From CAVTLG01 sp963735495 (lineage in GTDB: Bacteria; Chloroflexota; Ktedonobacteria; Ktedonobacterales; Ktedonobacteraceae): a DNA stretch of 64,000 bases. A model generated the notes under the pieces. That model was not told the DNA's origin. It saw only the letters and a program-made list of their open reading frames with translations, and did no database searches. Below, in pieces: positions 23,601 to 33,200 of the stretch (within the stretch, counting starts at the first letter, position 1; each line of letters begins with the position of its first letter). Position numbers and translations under genes: made by a program. The DNA is taken from assembly GCA_963735495.1 (NCBI GenBank), contig CAVTLG010000014.1, positions 1,178,001-1,242,000 of the forward strand, in the 5' to 3' direction.

Positions 23601-23921
23601 AATCTTCCACAGGTTGGTGTGGAAGATAACTTCTTTGAATTAGGAGGTGATTCTATCCTATGTACACACATTGTTACTACCGCAGCGAGTGCGGGACTCC
23701 TCTTTACAGTCCAACATATGTTCCAGTATCAGACTATCGAGACATTAGCCGAGGTAGTTGTTGAGGAACAGCCGCAGCCATCTGGCCCAGCAGAGAGCAA
23801 GCACATACCGCAGGCTGGAAACCATCCAGCACAAGATATCGTAACGCCTCCTCTTAGTGGAGTGAGCGAGCAGACCTTGCAGAAACTTTCAGCCTTCCTG
23901 GAAAAGAACAGGAAACGCTGA
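20634..23921 (+). CDS. NRPS module C-A-PCP, predicted Gly
   Basis: About 1095 aa. It begins directly with a C domain (SFAQQQLWFLDQW; HHIIFDA, with Ala in the place of the usual Gly after Asp), then A (YTSGSTGQPKG, A5 LYGPTEAT) and PCP (DNFFELGGDS near nt 23624). The pocket reads D-I-L-Q-L-G-L-I-W-K, identical to the Gly code I remember. Its upstream partner is the PKS ACP, so the C domain should join Gly to a polyketide-extended acyl chain. The carrier motif GGDS is the form often found before epimerization or at subunit ends; no E domain follows. The C-terminal about 60 residues are a low-complexity Pro/Glu/Gln linker and probable docking segment. The A10 motif is NGKIDH (His in place of the usual Arg). 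Confidence 0.95.
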   Translation: MQNEVYIFPTSFAQQQLWFLDQWSAGSPFYNIPLGIRIYGQLNVKALAMSITQMVRRHEILRTTFSTVAGEPVQVISPAHTSMQWILPIVDISDLPEDEREIQVRHLADQDIQKVFHLSTGPLLRTALLRLSSDTYVFLATTHHIIFDAWSSTLFLNELLINYEEYCAGKPFSLPALPLQYADFTLWQKEQLQGETLENLLTYWKRQLEGIPGLLELPTDQLRPTAQTFQGASHTFTLSQALLESLHRISRQEQVTLFMTLLAAFKVLLYRYTMQEDIVIGSPTANRPQYELEQLMGLFVNMLVLRTDLSGNPGFRALLSRVKKVVLEAHAHQDLPFGLLVNTLQLKRDPDRNPLFQVMFTLHNAPGETVKSTQLRITPLEVKNAISRLDLTLELVETADGLSGFFEYKTELFTEATIQRLCAHFQVLLEGIIATPDLPISQLPLLTPAEWQTVFEDTHTAVSSAPYQCFHQQFSYQAQQTPHAIAVSFREQQLSYLALEQRSNQLAYVLQEHGIGPEQRVALLLDRSLDLLVVLLAVLKAGGAYVPLDVLYPAERLSFMLNDAQVSLILTNQALRERLPRSNVPVLYLETLFPQLATAPDTMPNSRICGEELAYVLYTSGSTGQPKGVQISHGALYSFLQAMQAQLQLSSEERWLAVTTLSFDIAALELFLPLTIGASIILAPEEVLADGSRLLALLEYSQASIMQATPIAWRLLLEASWSNEASSLQVLCGGETFPLDLREPLQQRAHCLWNLYGPTEATIWATAHALVPTDPAGSIPLGRPLANTYCYVLATSLQPVPVGVIGEIFLGGKGVARGYLHQPRLTAERFIPDPFSKQAGSRLYCTGDLGYWRADGQLMYVGRRDGQVKLHGHRIELGEIEAQLSRLPGVATAIVQVQQERLLAYVVGVERLEEKQVRLWRQALGKSLPSYMVPTGFVPLPQLPLTLNGKIDHKVLLAMKPVQPEQQRPITAARNRREQLLVAIWAQTLNLPQVGVEDNFFELGGDSILCTHIVTTAASAGLLFTVQHMFQYQTIETLAEVVVEEQPQPSGPAESKHIPQAGNHPAQDIVTPPLSGVSEQTLQKLSAFLEKNRKR

Positions 23922-24004
23922 CGGCATTCCGATCAGGCGGAGGAACTTACGTTGTTAATTGATTATTGTAATGCTTACAGGGGCGAGCAAAAAGGATAGC
24001 AACT

Positions 24005-25582
24005 ATGAAAATCACTGGTGATCATCTTTCTGTATATGATGTCTACAGTGTAGCAATTATGAAAGAACAGGTTGAACTCTCTGCTGAACAGATCGAAAAA
24101 GTGCAGCAGACATGTTATCGCGTACAGCAATGGGGAGAGGCCCAGTATCCTATTTACGGGGTCAATACCGGTTTCGGTGAATTAACGCACGTTATTATTC
24201 CGGCTCAGTACAAGAGTGAATTGCAGACCAACCTGTTGCGCAGCCATGCTGCAGGTGGTGGTGCTCCCTTCCCTGATGATATCGTGCGTGCAATTATGAC
24301 GGTCAGGTTGAATTACTTTATGAAGGGTTATTCTGGTATCAGCACACATGCCCTTACTATTCTACAACACTTCTTGAATTATCAGATACATCCAGTGATT
24401 TATCAACAAGGCTCACTTGGAGCGAGTGGTGATCTTGCCCCCTTGTCACATATGGCGCTTCCTTTAATTGGTGATGGCTATGTCCGTCAGAATGGTGAGG
24501 TACGCCCCTCAGCCGCAGTACTGAAAGAAGAAGGTCTGGAACCGGTGCAGCTTGGCTACAAGGAGGCTCTTACGCTGGTAAACGGCACATCCGCCATGAC
24601 TGGAACGGCCAGTATTGCGCTTGTCAGAGCCTACAACCTGCTCCGCTTTGCTATTGTGGGAACTGCTGATCTTATCCAATGCCTGGAAGGTTCTACTCGT
24701 CCCTTCGATGAGCGCGGCCATGCCCTCAAAAATCACCTGGGTCAAGTTGAAATTGCCCGTTACTTGCGTCAATTGCTCGCAGGTAGCAAACTAACGCGTG
24801 AGCATAGCGATATCATGCAAGCCATCACAGAGGAAACAATGAGCTCGGAGCAAGTTGTCGATGCCAAGATCTATCTCCAGGATGCCTACTCTCTACGCTG
24901 TACGCCGCAAATTCTTGGCCCAGTCTATGATACACTGCATACCTGCCAGAAAGTCTTCGAGGAGGAAATCAACTCATGTAATGACAATCCACTCATCTTT
25001 GAAACACCGGAAGAGCTGTTCCACGGCGGTAACTTCCACGGCCAGTATGTCGCTATGTACTCTGATTTCCTCAATATTGCCCTCACAGAGATTGGTGTCC
25101 TGGCTGAACGGCAGTTGAATCGTCTGGTAGATCCTCACTTGAACAATAATCTGCCTGCTTTCCTTGCTCACGCACAGGCCGGACTCTACTCTGGTTTCGA
25201 GGGAGGCCAGTACCTGGCCACAAGCATCGCTTCTGAGAACCTGGACCTGGCCGCTCCCTCTTCTGTGAAGTCGATCCCTTCCAACGGGGCAAACCAGGAT
25301 GTTGTCAGTATGGGCTTGAATGCTGCTCGCAAGTCACTGCAACTAAGCGAGAATGTTACGCTCATTCTCTCTGTACTGCTTGCTGCTTGCAATCAGGCTT
25401 CACACTTTGTTGGGCAGGAGAAGTTCAGCGAACCCATCCAGCAGCTCCACCAGGAGTTATCTGCTATTGTGCCGTTGTACAAGGATAACGTCCCTCTAGC
25501 GCAGCAGATTGCGGGTGTGCGGGATTTTATCACAGGCGAAGACGGTAAGCGCTATCTTGAAAAGCACGTTCAATTCTCGTAA
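24005..25582 (+). CDS. MIO-type aromatic amino acid ammonia-lyase/aminomutase
   Basis: This 525-aa protein has the Ala-Ser-Gly triad at residues 140-142 (GSLGASGDLAPLSH), which cyclises to the MIO cofactor, the catalytic Tyr51 (YGVNTGFG), His81 in RSHAAGGG, the NDNPL and FHGGNFHGQ blocks and the QDVVSMG block. These match the HAL/PAL/TAM superfamily. From memory, the arrangement is closest to the tyrosine/phenylalanine 2,3-aminomutases of secondary metabolism such as SgcC4. It lies between NRPS genes, 83 bp after one and 61 bp before the next, in the same direction, with AAAGGA eight bases before the ATG. Its role is therefore likely to supply a beta-aromatic amino acid or a cinnamate-type acid to this assembly line. 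A primary-metabolic histidine ammonia-lyase is less likely, because no hut genes are near. Substrate (Phe, Tyr, His) and lyase versus mutase activity cannot be settled by reading. Confidence 0.88.
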   Translation: MKITGDHLSVYDVYSVAIMKEQVELSAEQIEKVQQTCYRVQQWGEAQYPIYGVNTGFGELTHVIIPAQYKSELQTNLLRSHAAGGGAPFPDDIVRAIMTVRLNYFMKGYSGISTHALTILQHFLNYQIHPVIYQQGSLGASGDLAPLSHMALPLIGDGYVRQNGEVRPSAAVLKEEGLEPVQLGYKEALTLVNGTSAMTGTASIALVRAYNLLRFAIVGTADLIQCLEGSTRPFDERGHALKNHLGQVEIARYLRQLLAGSKLTREHSDIMQAITEETMSSEQVVDAKIYLQDAYSLRCTPQILGPVYDTLHTCQKVFEEEINSCNDNPLIFETPEELFHGGNFHGQYVAMYSDFLNIALTEIGVLAERQLNRLVDPHLNNNLPAFLAHAQAGLYSGFEGGQYLATSIASENLDLAAPSSVKSIPSNGANQDVVSMGLNAARKSLQLSENVTLILSVLLAACNQASHFVGQEKFSEPIQQLHQELSAIVPLYKDNVPLAQQIAGVRDFITGEDGKRYLEKHVQFS

Positions 25583-25643
25583 CTCGAACATGATGGGGTA
25601 ACACTAGAAAGTGCGATGATAGCTGCACGGTAAGGAGCCGTCT

Positions 25644-28600
25644 ATGGAACTAGAGAATGTTGAAGATGTCTATCCGCTCTCTCCCATGCAACAGGGGATG
25701 CTTTTCCAGGCGCTGTATGCCCCTGAATCAGCGCTCTACTTTGAACAATATACCTGTGTTCTGCATGGTCATCTCTCCCTGACTGCCTTTAAGCAAGCAT
25801 GGCAGGATGTAATCATGCAACATCCTATCTTGCGTGTCTTCTTTGTATGGGAAGAATTGGAGGAGCCGATACAGGTTGTCTGTCAACAGGTAGCGCTTCA
25901 ATGGTCCGAGCTGGATTGGAGGGATCTTTCTGAGACGGTGCAGCAAAAACGCTTTCAACGCTTTCAGCAAGATGATTGCGCACACGGTTTTGATCTGACC
26001 AGAGCGCCTCTGATACGTATGTGCCTGATACGCCTGGACGAGGTACGCTATCACTTTATCTGGAGTTACCATCATCTCCTCTTAGATGGATGGAGTGTCG
26101 GGCTCGTTTTACAGGCTGTTTTTAGTCGTTACAGAGCCTATCAGCGGGGAGAGCCATTCTCCCCATCGCTTTCTCTCTCCTACAAAGAGTATCTGCTCTG
26201 GCTACAGCAACAGAATATGGAGAGTGCAGAGGCGTTCTGGCGCAAAGAATTGGCAGGTTTCAGTGCTCCTACACCTTTACCTTACGATCATCCTCTCGCG
26301 CAATCCCAGACCAGGGATGCTCGCTATGAAGAACAGGAAATCTGGCTAACATGGGAGGCTGTGAATAAACTAGAGGCCACGGCCCGTACCAGCCATCTCA
26401 CTCTTAATACGCTGGCACAAGGTGCATGGGCTATGCTACTCAGCCGCTACAGCGGTGAAGTAGATATTGTGTTTGGCACAGTTGTTTCTGGACGCACTGC
26501 AACAGTAGCGCATACAGAAGAAATGGTTGGACTTTTCATCAATACCCTACCAGCGCGCATACACATTGCTCCTGATATGCCTATCGTGAGCTGGTTACAA
26601 GAGCTACAGGTACATCAAATCGAGGGAAGACAATATGAGTATAGCCCATTGGTTCAAGTACAGAGATGGAGCAAGGTGCCACGTCCTCTCCCACTCTTCG
26701 AGAGCTTGCTGGTCTTTGAGAACTATGCAATGGGCAACGCTGCGTATGAAAGTGAAGACAGTGATCTCCGCGTTGAACATATGCGCATTAGTGAACGGGC
26801 GGGCTCTCCACTTACGCTTATCATTGTTCCAGGAGATACCTGGTGGGTGCGTATTAGCTATGATCAAGCACGCTTTAACGGTGGAGATATCAAACGTCTT
26901 CTCTCCCACTATCAAGCGCTTCTAGAGGGAATGGCCGTGAATATGGCGCAATCAGTCAAAGCACTGCCCATGTTTGCATCTGGGGAACGGACACAAGTAC
27001 TGAACGCATGGAATCGCACGCAGGGTGATGTTCCAGATCCATCCTGTTTCCATCAGCTCTTCTCAGCGCAGGCCGCTCTCACTCCCCATGCGCCTGCCGT
27101 GCAGCAGGACCGGCACATGCTGACCTATCAGCAACTGGATACGCGCTCCAACCAGCTCGCGCATCTCTTGCGCCAACAAGGCGTGGGTCCCGACACGATC
27201 ATCGCTCTCTGCCTGCCCCGTGGCCTGGAACTGCCCCTGGCGCTCCTGGCCATCTGGAAAGCCGGTGCAGCCTATCTGCCTCTGGATAGTGCTTTGCCAC
27301 CTCAGCGTCTAAGCTTTCTGCTCCAGGATGCGGCGGCCTCACTCCTGCTCACCCACTCCTCGTTACTCTCGTCGCTGCCCGCATCCCTTCCTACTGTCCT
27401 CTGCCTCGACCAGCTGGCCTTCGATGAACAGCCCTCCTGGCCGCCAGTCAGCACGGTGCAGCCTCTACACCTGGCCTATCTCATCTATACCTCCGGATCT
27501 ACCGGCCTGCCTAAGGGAACCATGATTACGCATCAGGGACTGCGCAATCTGGTCGAGGCACAACGCCACTTCTTCTCCCTGGGGTCTGAGGAGCGCATTC
27601 TGCAATTTGCCTCCTTGAGCTTTGATGCCTCCGTCTGGGAGTTGGCCCTTGCCTGGGGAGCCGGAGCCTGCCTGGTCTTCCCATCTGCCTCGGCCCTGCT
27701 GGCTGGTCCTGCGCTCGGTACCTTGCTGGTTCAGCAGCGCATCAGTGTGGTCACGCTGCCTCCTTCGATCCTGGCATCTCTCGCCGGGATGCCTCTGCCG
27801 CTCTTGCGCCTGGTGATCACGGCAGGCGAAGCCTGTGCATGGGAACTGGTCGCCCGCTGGAGTGAGGGACGCCGCTTCTGCAATGCGTATGGTCCCACCG
27901 AGACCACCGTCTGTGCCTCTGCTGCCTGGTGCCTGACTCCTGTGGATCGGAGAACCGAAGGAAGTTCTCCCCCCATTGGCTATCCTTTGCGCAACTTACG
28001 CTGCTATGTGCTTGATAGCAACATGGAGCCAGCGCCATTGGGAGTCTGTGGGGAATTGTATGTAGGGGGACCAGCACTGGCACGGGGCTATTGGGGCCAG
28101 CCGAGGTTAACCGCTGAGTGTTTTGTCCCCGACCCGTTTAGTCAGCAGGCAGGAGCGCGCCTCTATCGCACCGGAGATCTGGTGTGCCGGCGAGAGGATG
28201 GGCAACTGGCGTTTGTGGGACGCCGGGATCAGCAGATCAAGCTGCATGGCTTACGCATCGAACTGGGAGAGATCGCTGCCGTGCTGCGGAGCCATCCTGG
28301 CATTCAGGATGTGGTCGTACGGGTAGAGGGAGCGGCGAGCGGTGGACTACAAGTCGTTTCCTACGTGATCGCAGGTGCGCAGCAGGACTTGAACGGATCG
28401 CAGGTGCGCCGCTTTGTGCAACAGCGCTTACCTGCCTATATGGTCCCAGCGCGGGTCATGATGCTGGAGGCTTTTCCCCTCACTCCCAACGGCAAAATCG
28501 ATTATCGAGCGCTTTCTTTGCCTCAAGAAGTCGAGGGTAGCGATAATAACTATATTGCTCCTCGTACAACCATAGAAGAAACGCTGGCTCATATCTGGTC

Positions 28601-30236
28601 TGGAGTGCTCAATCTTGCACGCGTAGGAATCCACGACAACTTTTTTGAGATGGGAGGAGATTCTATCCTTTGTTTTCAAGTGATTGCACGAGCGAGCGAT
28701 GCTGGCCTCACTCTCTCTCATCGCCAGCTTTTTGACTTACCAACCATTGCTCAACTGGCGGAGGTTATAAATACAACCTCGCAGGTGCGCGCGGAACAGG
28801 GAAATGTCAGTGGAACCCTTCCTCTTACGCCGATTCAGCGCTGGTTCTTCGCGCACAATTTTGCTGAGCCACAGCATTGGAATCAGTCTCTGTTTCTTGA
28901 AGTTCATCCAGCGCTCACAGCGATCATGATCAAAACGGCTTTACAGGCTCTGCTTCAACATCATGATGCATTGCGCGTGTTCTTTCCCCACAACCATACT
29001 GGTTGGCAACAGGTCATAGCCGGGCCGGAAATCGAAGTTCCATTCCACCTTGAAGACCACTTTTATTTAAGTGAAGCGGACCAGAGTGTCGTATTGGATG
29101 AAATGATGATGCACTGGCAACACAGCCTCGATTTAGATCGCGCCCCTTTGTTACGTGCTGTACTTTTTGAAACAGGCGACTTGCAAAAGAGGCTGCTGCT
29201 CATTTTTCACCACCTGATCATTGATGGGGTATCGTCACGCATCCTCATGGAGGATCTCCAGACCGTCTGCTCGCAGGTGTTGGAGGGTTCTCCGATACAG
29301 TTTCCCTCGAAAACAACTTCATACAAACATTGGGCCGAGCGGCTGCACGCGTATGCACAATCAGGCGAATTGCTCCAGGAACACTTGTATTGGCAGCAGG
29401 TCATACAGGGAGCAAAGGCCATTGAGGCTGGAGAGATCACTTTCCCAGCAGGGAAAAATACTGAGCAGATAACACATACTATTTCAGGTACGTTGTCAGT
29501 TCAGGAGACAGAGGCGTTGCTGCGGCAACTTCCACAGGTCTATCATGCCCGAACGCACGAGATCCTGCTCTGCGCATTAACACAGGTGTGGTGTGACTGG
29601 ACCGGCAGAAATGAGGTATTCATTGCGTTGGAAAATCATGGACGCGAACCACTTTTTCACGATGTGGACCTGTCACGCACAATAGGCTGGTTCACCGCTC
29701 TCTTCCCTGTCCTTTTACGTTTATCCCCCCAGCAAGGACCAGTCGAGGATGTGCGCAGAGTGAAAGAGCAGTTGCGTCAGATACCAAACCGAGGCATCGG
29801 CTATGGGCTCCTACGCTATCTGGTTGCCGATCAGACCATCGCAGATGCCTATGAGACAGCACCAGAGCCAATGCTTAATTTTAACTATCTAGGCCGATTT
29901 GAAACATATACACAGGAAATTGCATTATTGCACGAGATACCAGATAGCATCAGATACGAACGTAGCGCAAAAAACAAACGCACACACACAATAGAGATCA
30001 ACTGTTTGATTGCAGAAGCACAATTGCATGTCCATTGGACGTACAGTAAAGCCATCCATGCTAAAGCCACTATCGCACAACTGGTAAGTAAGTATTTGCA
30101 GGCGTTGCGCATATTGATTGACCATTGTCAGGCAGAAGCTGTCATCAGTTATAGCTCTTCCGATTTTCCAGAGGCCGATCTTAGCCAGGAAGAGCTTGAT
30201 ACGTTTATTGCCGGACTTGATACAGTCGGGGAGTGA
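25644..30236 (+). CDS. NRPS module C-A-PCP-E, predicted D-Phe
   Basis: This 1530-aa protein starts with a C domain (YPLSPMQQGMLF; HHLLLDG), followed by A (A3 YTSGSTGLPKG near nt 27490, A5 AYGPTETT), PCP (DNFFEMGGDS near nt 28640) and an epimerization domain (PLTPIQRWFF, HHLIIDG, ENHGRE, IGWFT, NYLGR). The pocket D-A-W-T-I-A-A-V-C-K equals the Phe code I remember from tyrocidine and gramicidin synthetases, so a D-Phe residue is predicted. The start follows TAAGGAG. The A domain (27011-28501) is almost identical to that of the next gene, while the C, PCP and E domains are clearly diverged. It follows the MIO enzyme gene directly. Confidence 0.95.
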   Translation: MELENVEDVYPLSPMQQGMLFQALYAPESALYFEQYTCVLHGHLSLTAFKQAWQDVIMQHPILRVFFVWEELEEPIQVVCQQVALQWSELDWRDLSETVQQKRFQRFQQDDCAHGFDLTRAPLIRMCLIRLDEVRYHFIWSYHHLLLDGWSVGLVLQAVFSRYRAYQRGEPFSPSLSLSYKEYLLWLQQQNMESAEAFWRKELAGFSAPTPLPYDHPLAQSQTRDARYEEQEIWLTWEAVNKLEATARTSHLTLNTLAQGAWAMLLSRYSGEVDIVFGTVVSGRTATVAHTEEMVGLFINTLPARIHIAPDMPIVSWLQELQVHQIEGRQYEYSPLVQVQRWSKVPRPLPLFESLLVFENYAMGNAAYESEDSDLRVEHMRISERAGSPLTLIIVPGDTWWVRISYDQARFNGGDIKRLLSHYQALLEGMAVNMAQSVKALPMFASGERTQVLNAWNRTQGDVPDPSCFHQLFSAQAALTPHAPAVQQDRHMLTYQQLDTRSNQLAHLLRQQGVGPDTIIALCLPRGLELPLALLAIWKAGAAYLPLDSALPPQRLSFLLQDAAASLLLTHSSLLSSLPASLPTVLCLDQLAFDEQPSWPPVSTVQPLHLAYLIYTSGSTGLPKGTMITHQGLRNLVEAQRHFFSLGSEERILQFASLSFDASVWELALAWGAGACLVFPSASALLAGPALGTLLVQQRISVVTLPPSILASLAGMPLPLLRLVITAGEACAWELVARWSEGRRFCNAYGPTETTVCASAAWCLTPVDRRTEGSSPPIGYPLRNLRCYVLDSNMEPAPLGVCGELYVGGPALARGYWGQPRLTAECFVPDPFSQQAGARLYRTGDLVCRREDGQLAFVGRRDQQIKLHGLRIELGEIAAVLRSHPGIQDVVVRVEGAASGGLQVVSYVIAGAQQDLNGSQVRRFVQQRLPAYMVPARVMMLEAFPLTPNGKIDYRALSLPQEVEGSDNNYIAPRTTIEETLAHIWSGVLNLARVGIHDNFFEMGGDSILCFQVIARASDAGLTLSHRQLFDLPTIAQLAEVINTTSQVRAEQGNVSGTLPLTPIQRWFFAHNFAEPQHWNQSLFLEVHPALTAIMIKTALQALLQHHDALRVFFPHNHTGWQQVIAGPEIEVPFHLEDHFYLSEADQSVVLDEMMMHWQHSLDLDRAPLLRAVLFETGDLQKRLLLIFHHLIIDGVSSRILMEDLQTVCSQVLEGSPIQFPSKTTSYKHWAERLHAYAQSGELLQEHLYWQQVIQGAKAIEAGEITFPAGKNTEQITHTISGTLSVQETEALLRQLPQVYHARTHEILLCALTQVWCDWTGRNEVFIALENHGREPLFHDVDLSRTIGWFTALFPVLLRLSPQQGPVEDVRRVKEQLRQIPNRGIGYGLLRYLVADQTIADAYETAPEPMLNFNYLGRFETYTQEIALLHEIPDSIRYERSAKNKRTHTIEINCLIAEAQLHVHWTYSKAIHAKATIAQLVSKYLQALRILIDHCQAEAVISYSSSDFPEADLSQEELDTFIAGLDTVGE
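27011..28501 (+). repeat. Copy 1 of a 1,491-bp near-identical repeat (Phe A domain)
   Basis: From GAATCGCACGCAGGGTGATG to the A10 AAAATCGA this stretch matches 31597-33087 at a constant offset of 4,586 bases. Reading the two side by side I found fewer than about ten differences (for example CTAAGC/CTGAGC and AAGGGAACC/AAGGGGACC). Both ends are abrupt: upstream C domains and downstream PCP domains are only family-level similar. Confidence 0.9.
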
Positions 30237-30243
30237 TTTGGCG

Positions 30244-33200
30244 ATGAGTAATAAAAATATTGAGGCTATTTACCCTCTTTCTCCGATGCAACAGGGCATG
30301 CTCTTTCACACACTCTATGCGCCGGAGCAAGGCTTCTATGTTGAGCAATTCAGTTGTGATCTAAAAGCAGACCTCAATAGAACTCTTTTTAAGCAAGCCT
30401 GGGAGCATATTCTTACACGACATGCGGTTCTGCGCACCTCGGTTCATACCACGAATGCAGATAAACCACTACAGGTGGTTCATGAACAACTTGCCTTGCC
30501 GTGGCTAGAGCTTGATTACTGTGACTATCTGCCTGCCGAGCAACAGACATTATTGGAGAGCTTTCTGCAGCATGACAGAAAACAGGGTTTTATTCTCTCA
30601 CAGCCTCCGCTGATGAGACTCGCGCTTATTCACCTGTCTGAGCATGCTTATCGCCTGGTCTGGAGTTTTCATCATATTCTGCTGGATGGCTGGTCGGGGG
30701 CAATTCTGCTCGAACGAACTCTTTGCCTGCTACGAGGCTCTTTGCGTCGGGCACCATCCCAACCTGCCAGTACCGTACCCATATCGCGACTATATCCACT
30801 GGTTGCAACAACAGGATAGAAAACAATCAGAAGCCTTCTGGCGCGCAGAGCTGGCCGATTTTGATACACCAACGTCTTTACCTCTACTACCATTTACCTC
30901 ACAGACGTATATACCAGGCGAGCAAACTTTTCATCTTTCTTCCGCGACCTCCACGGCATTACAAGAATTCGCACAGCGCCACCATCTGACGTTGAGCACC
31001 ATTGTTCAAGGAGCCTGGGCAGTGGTACTCAGTCGCTACAGTCGGGAAACGGATATTCTCTTTGGCATAACTACCTCTGGACGCCCTCCTACCTTGAAGG
31101 GTGCCGAAAGTATGATTGGTCTCTTCATCAATACACTCCCACTGCGTGTACAGGTTGCTGGAAATACTCCCTTGTTGCACTGGCTCACTGAATTACAAAA
31201 GCGCGTTGTAAACATACGACAGTATGAATATACGCACCTGGCGAAAATTCAGGAATGGAGTTCTGTGCCAGGTGGTCAGCCTCTCTTCGAAAGTCTCGTG
31301 GTATTTGAAAATTACCCGGTTGCACGTTCTATGCAAGAACGATGGCATAAGCTGGAAATCAGTGATGTACGTTTCGCAGAGCAGGGCAATTATCCACTCA
31401 ATCTTCTGGTCGCTCCTGGCTTGCACCTGACGCTTCACTTACTCTATGATCACGCTCGCATTGCTGATGAGACAGTTACGCATCTGCTGGCTCATCTACA
31501 TAATGTGTTACTGCATATACTCGGCGCGCCAGAACAGTTACTCTCAGCAATCTCACTGCTGGATGAGGTAGAGCGCGTGCAAGTGTTGGATACCTGGAAT
31601 CGCACGCAGGGTGATGTTCCAGATCCATCCTGTTTCCATCAGCTCTTCTCAGCGCAGGCCGCTCTCACTCCCCATGCGCCTGCCGTGCAGCAGGACCGGC
31701 ACATGCTGACCTATCAGCAACTGGATACGCGCTCCAACCAGCTCGCGCATCTCTTGCGCCAACAAGGCGTGGGTCCCGACACGATCATCGCTCTCTGCCT
31801 GCCCCGTGGCCTGGAACTGCCTCTGGCGCTCCTGGCCATCTGGAAAGCCGGTGCAGCCTATCTACCTCTGGATAGTGCTTTGCCACCTCAGCGTCTGAGC
31901 TTTCTGCTCCAGGATGCGGCGGCCTCACTCCTGCTCACCCACTCCTCGTTACTCTCGTCGCTGCCCGCATCCCTTCCTACTGTCCTCTGCCTCGACCAAC
32001 TGGCCTTCGATGAACAGCCCTCCTGGCCGCCAGTCAGCACGGTGCAGCCTCTACACCTGGCCTATCTCATCTATACCTCCGGATCTACCGGCCTGCCTAA
32101 GGGGACCATGATTACGCATCAGGGACTGCGCAATCTGGTCGAGGCACAACGCCACTTCTTCTCCCTGGGGTCTGAGGAGCGCATTCTGCAATTTGCCTCC
32201 TTGAGCTTTGATGCCTCCGTCTGGGAGTTGGCCCTTGCCTGGGGAGCCGGAGCCTGCCTGGTCTTCCCATCTGCCTCGGCCCTGCTGGCTGGTCCTGCGC
32301 TCGGTACCTTGCTGGTTCAGCAGCGCATCAGTGTGGTCACGCTGCCTCCTTCGATCCTGGCATCTCTCGCCGGGATGCCTCTGCCGCTCTTGCGCCTGGT
32401 GATCACGGCAGGCGAAGCCTGTGCATGGGAACTGGTCGCCCGCTGGAGTGAGGGACGCCGCTTCTGCAATGCGTATGGTCCCACCGAGACCACCGTCTGT
32501 GCCTCTGCTGCCTGGTGCCTGACTCCTGTGGATCGGAGAACCGAAGGAAGTTCTCCCCCCATTGGCTATCCTTTGCGCAACTTACGCTGCTATGTGCTTG
32601 ATAGCAACATGGAGCCAGCGCCATTGGGAGTCTGTGGGGAATTGTATGTAGGGGGACCAGCACTGGCACGGGGCTATTGGGGCCAGCCGAGGTTAACCGC
32701 TGAGTGTTTTGTCCCCGACCCGTTTAGTCAGCAGGCAGGAGCGCGCCTCTATCGCACCGGAGATCTGGTGTGCCGGCGAGAGGATGGGCAACTGGCGTTT
32801 GTGGGACGCCGGGATCAGCAGATCAAGCTGCATGGCTTACGCATCGAACTGGGAGAGATCGCTGCCGTGCTGCGGAGCCATCCTGGCATTCAGGATGTGG
32901 TCGTACGGGTAGAGGGAGCGGCGAGCGGTGGACTACAAGTCGTTTCCTACGTGATCGCAGGTGCGCAGCAGGACTTGAACGGATCGCAGGTGCGCCGCTT
33001 TGTGCAACAGCGCTTACCTGCCTATATGGTCCCGACGCGGGTCATGATGCTGGAGGCTTTTCCCCTCACTCCCAACGGCAAAATCGACAGTAAACAATTA
33101 TCCCTATTGATGCAGGATACACAGGAATATGTTCGGGTTGCCCCACGCAATCAAAGCGAAGAGCTACTCGTCAACATCTGGAGAGCACTCCTCAAGAAGG

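Noticed and set aside
24005..25582. Primary-metabolism histidine ammonia-lyase (hutH)
   Set aside because: No hut neighbours are present, and the gene is embedded between NRPS genes with short spacers; aminomutase-like blocks fit better. Not fully excluded.
30644..30712. Separate gene starting at 30644
   Set aside because: Its first about 23 residues are out of frame relative to the C domain; it is the continuation of the gene that starts at 30244.
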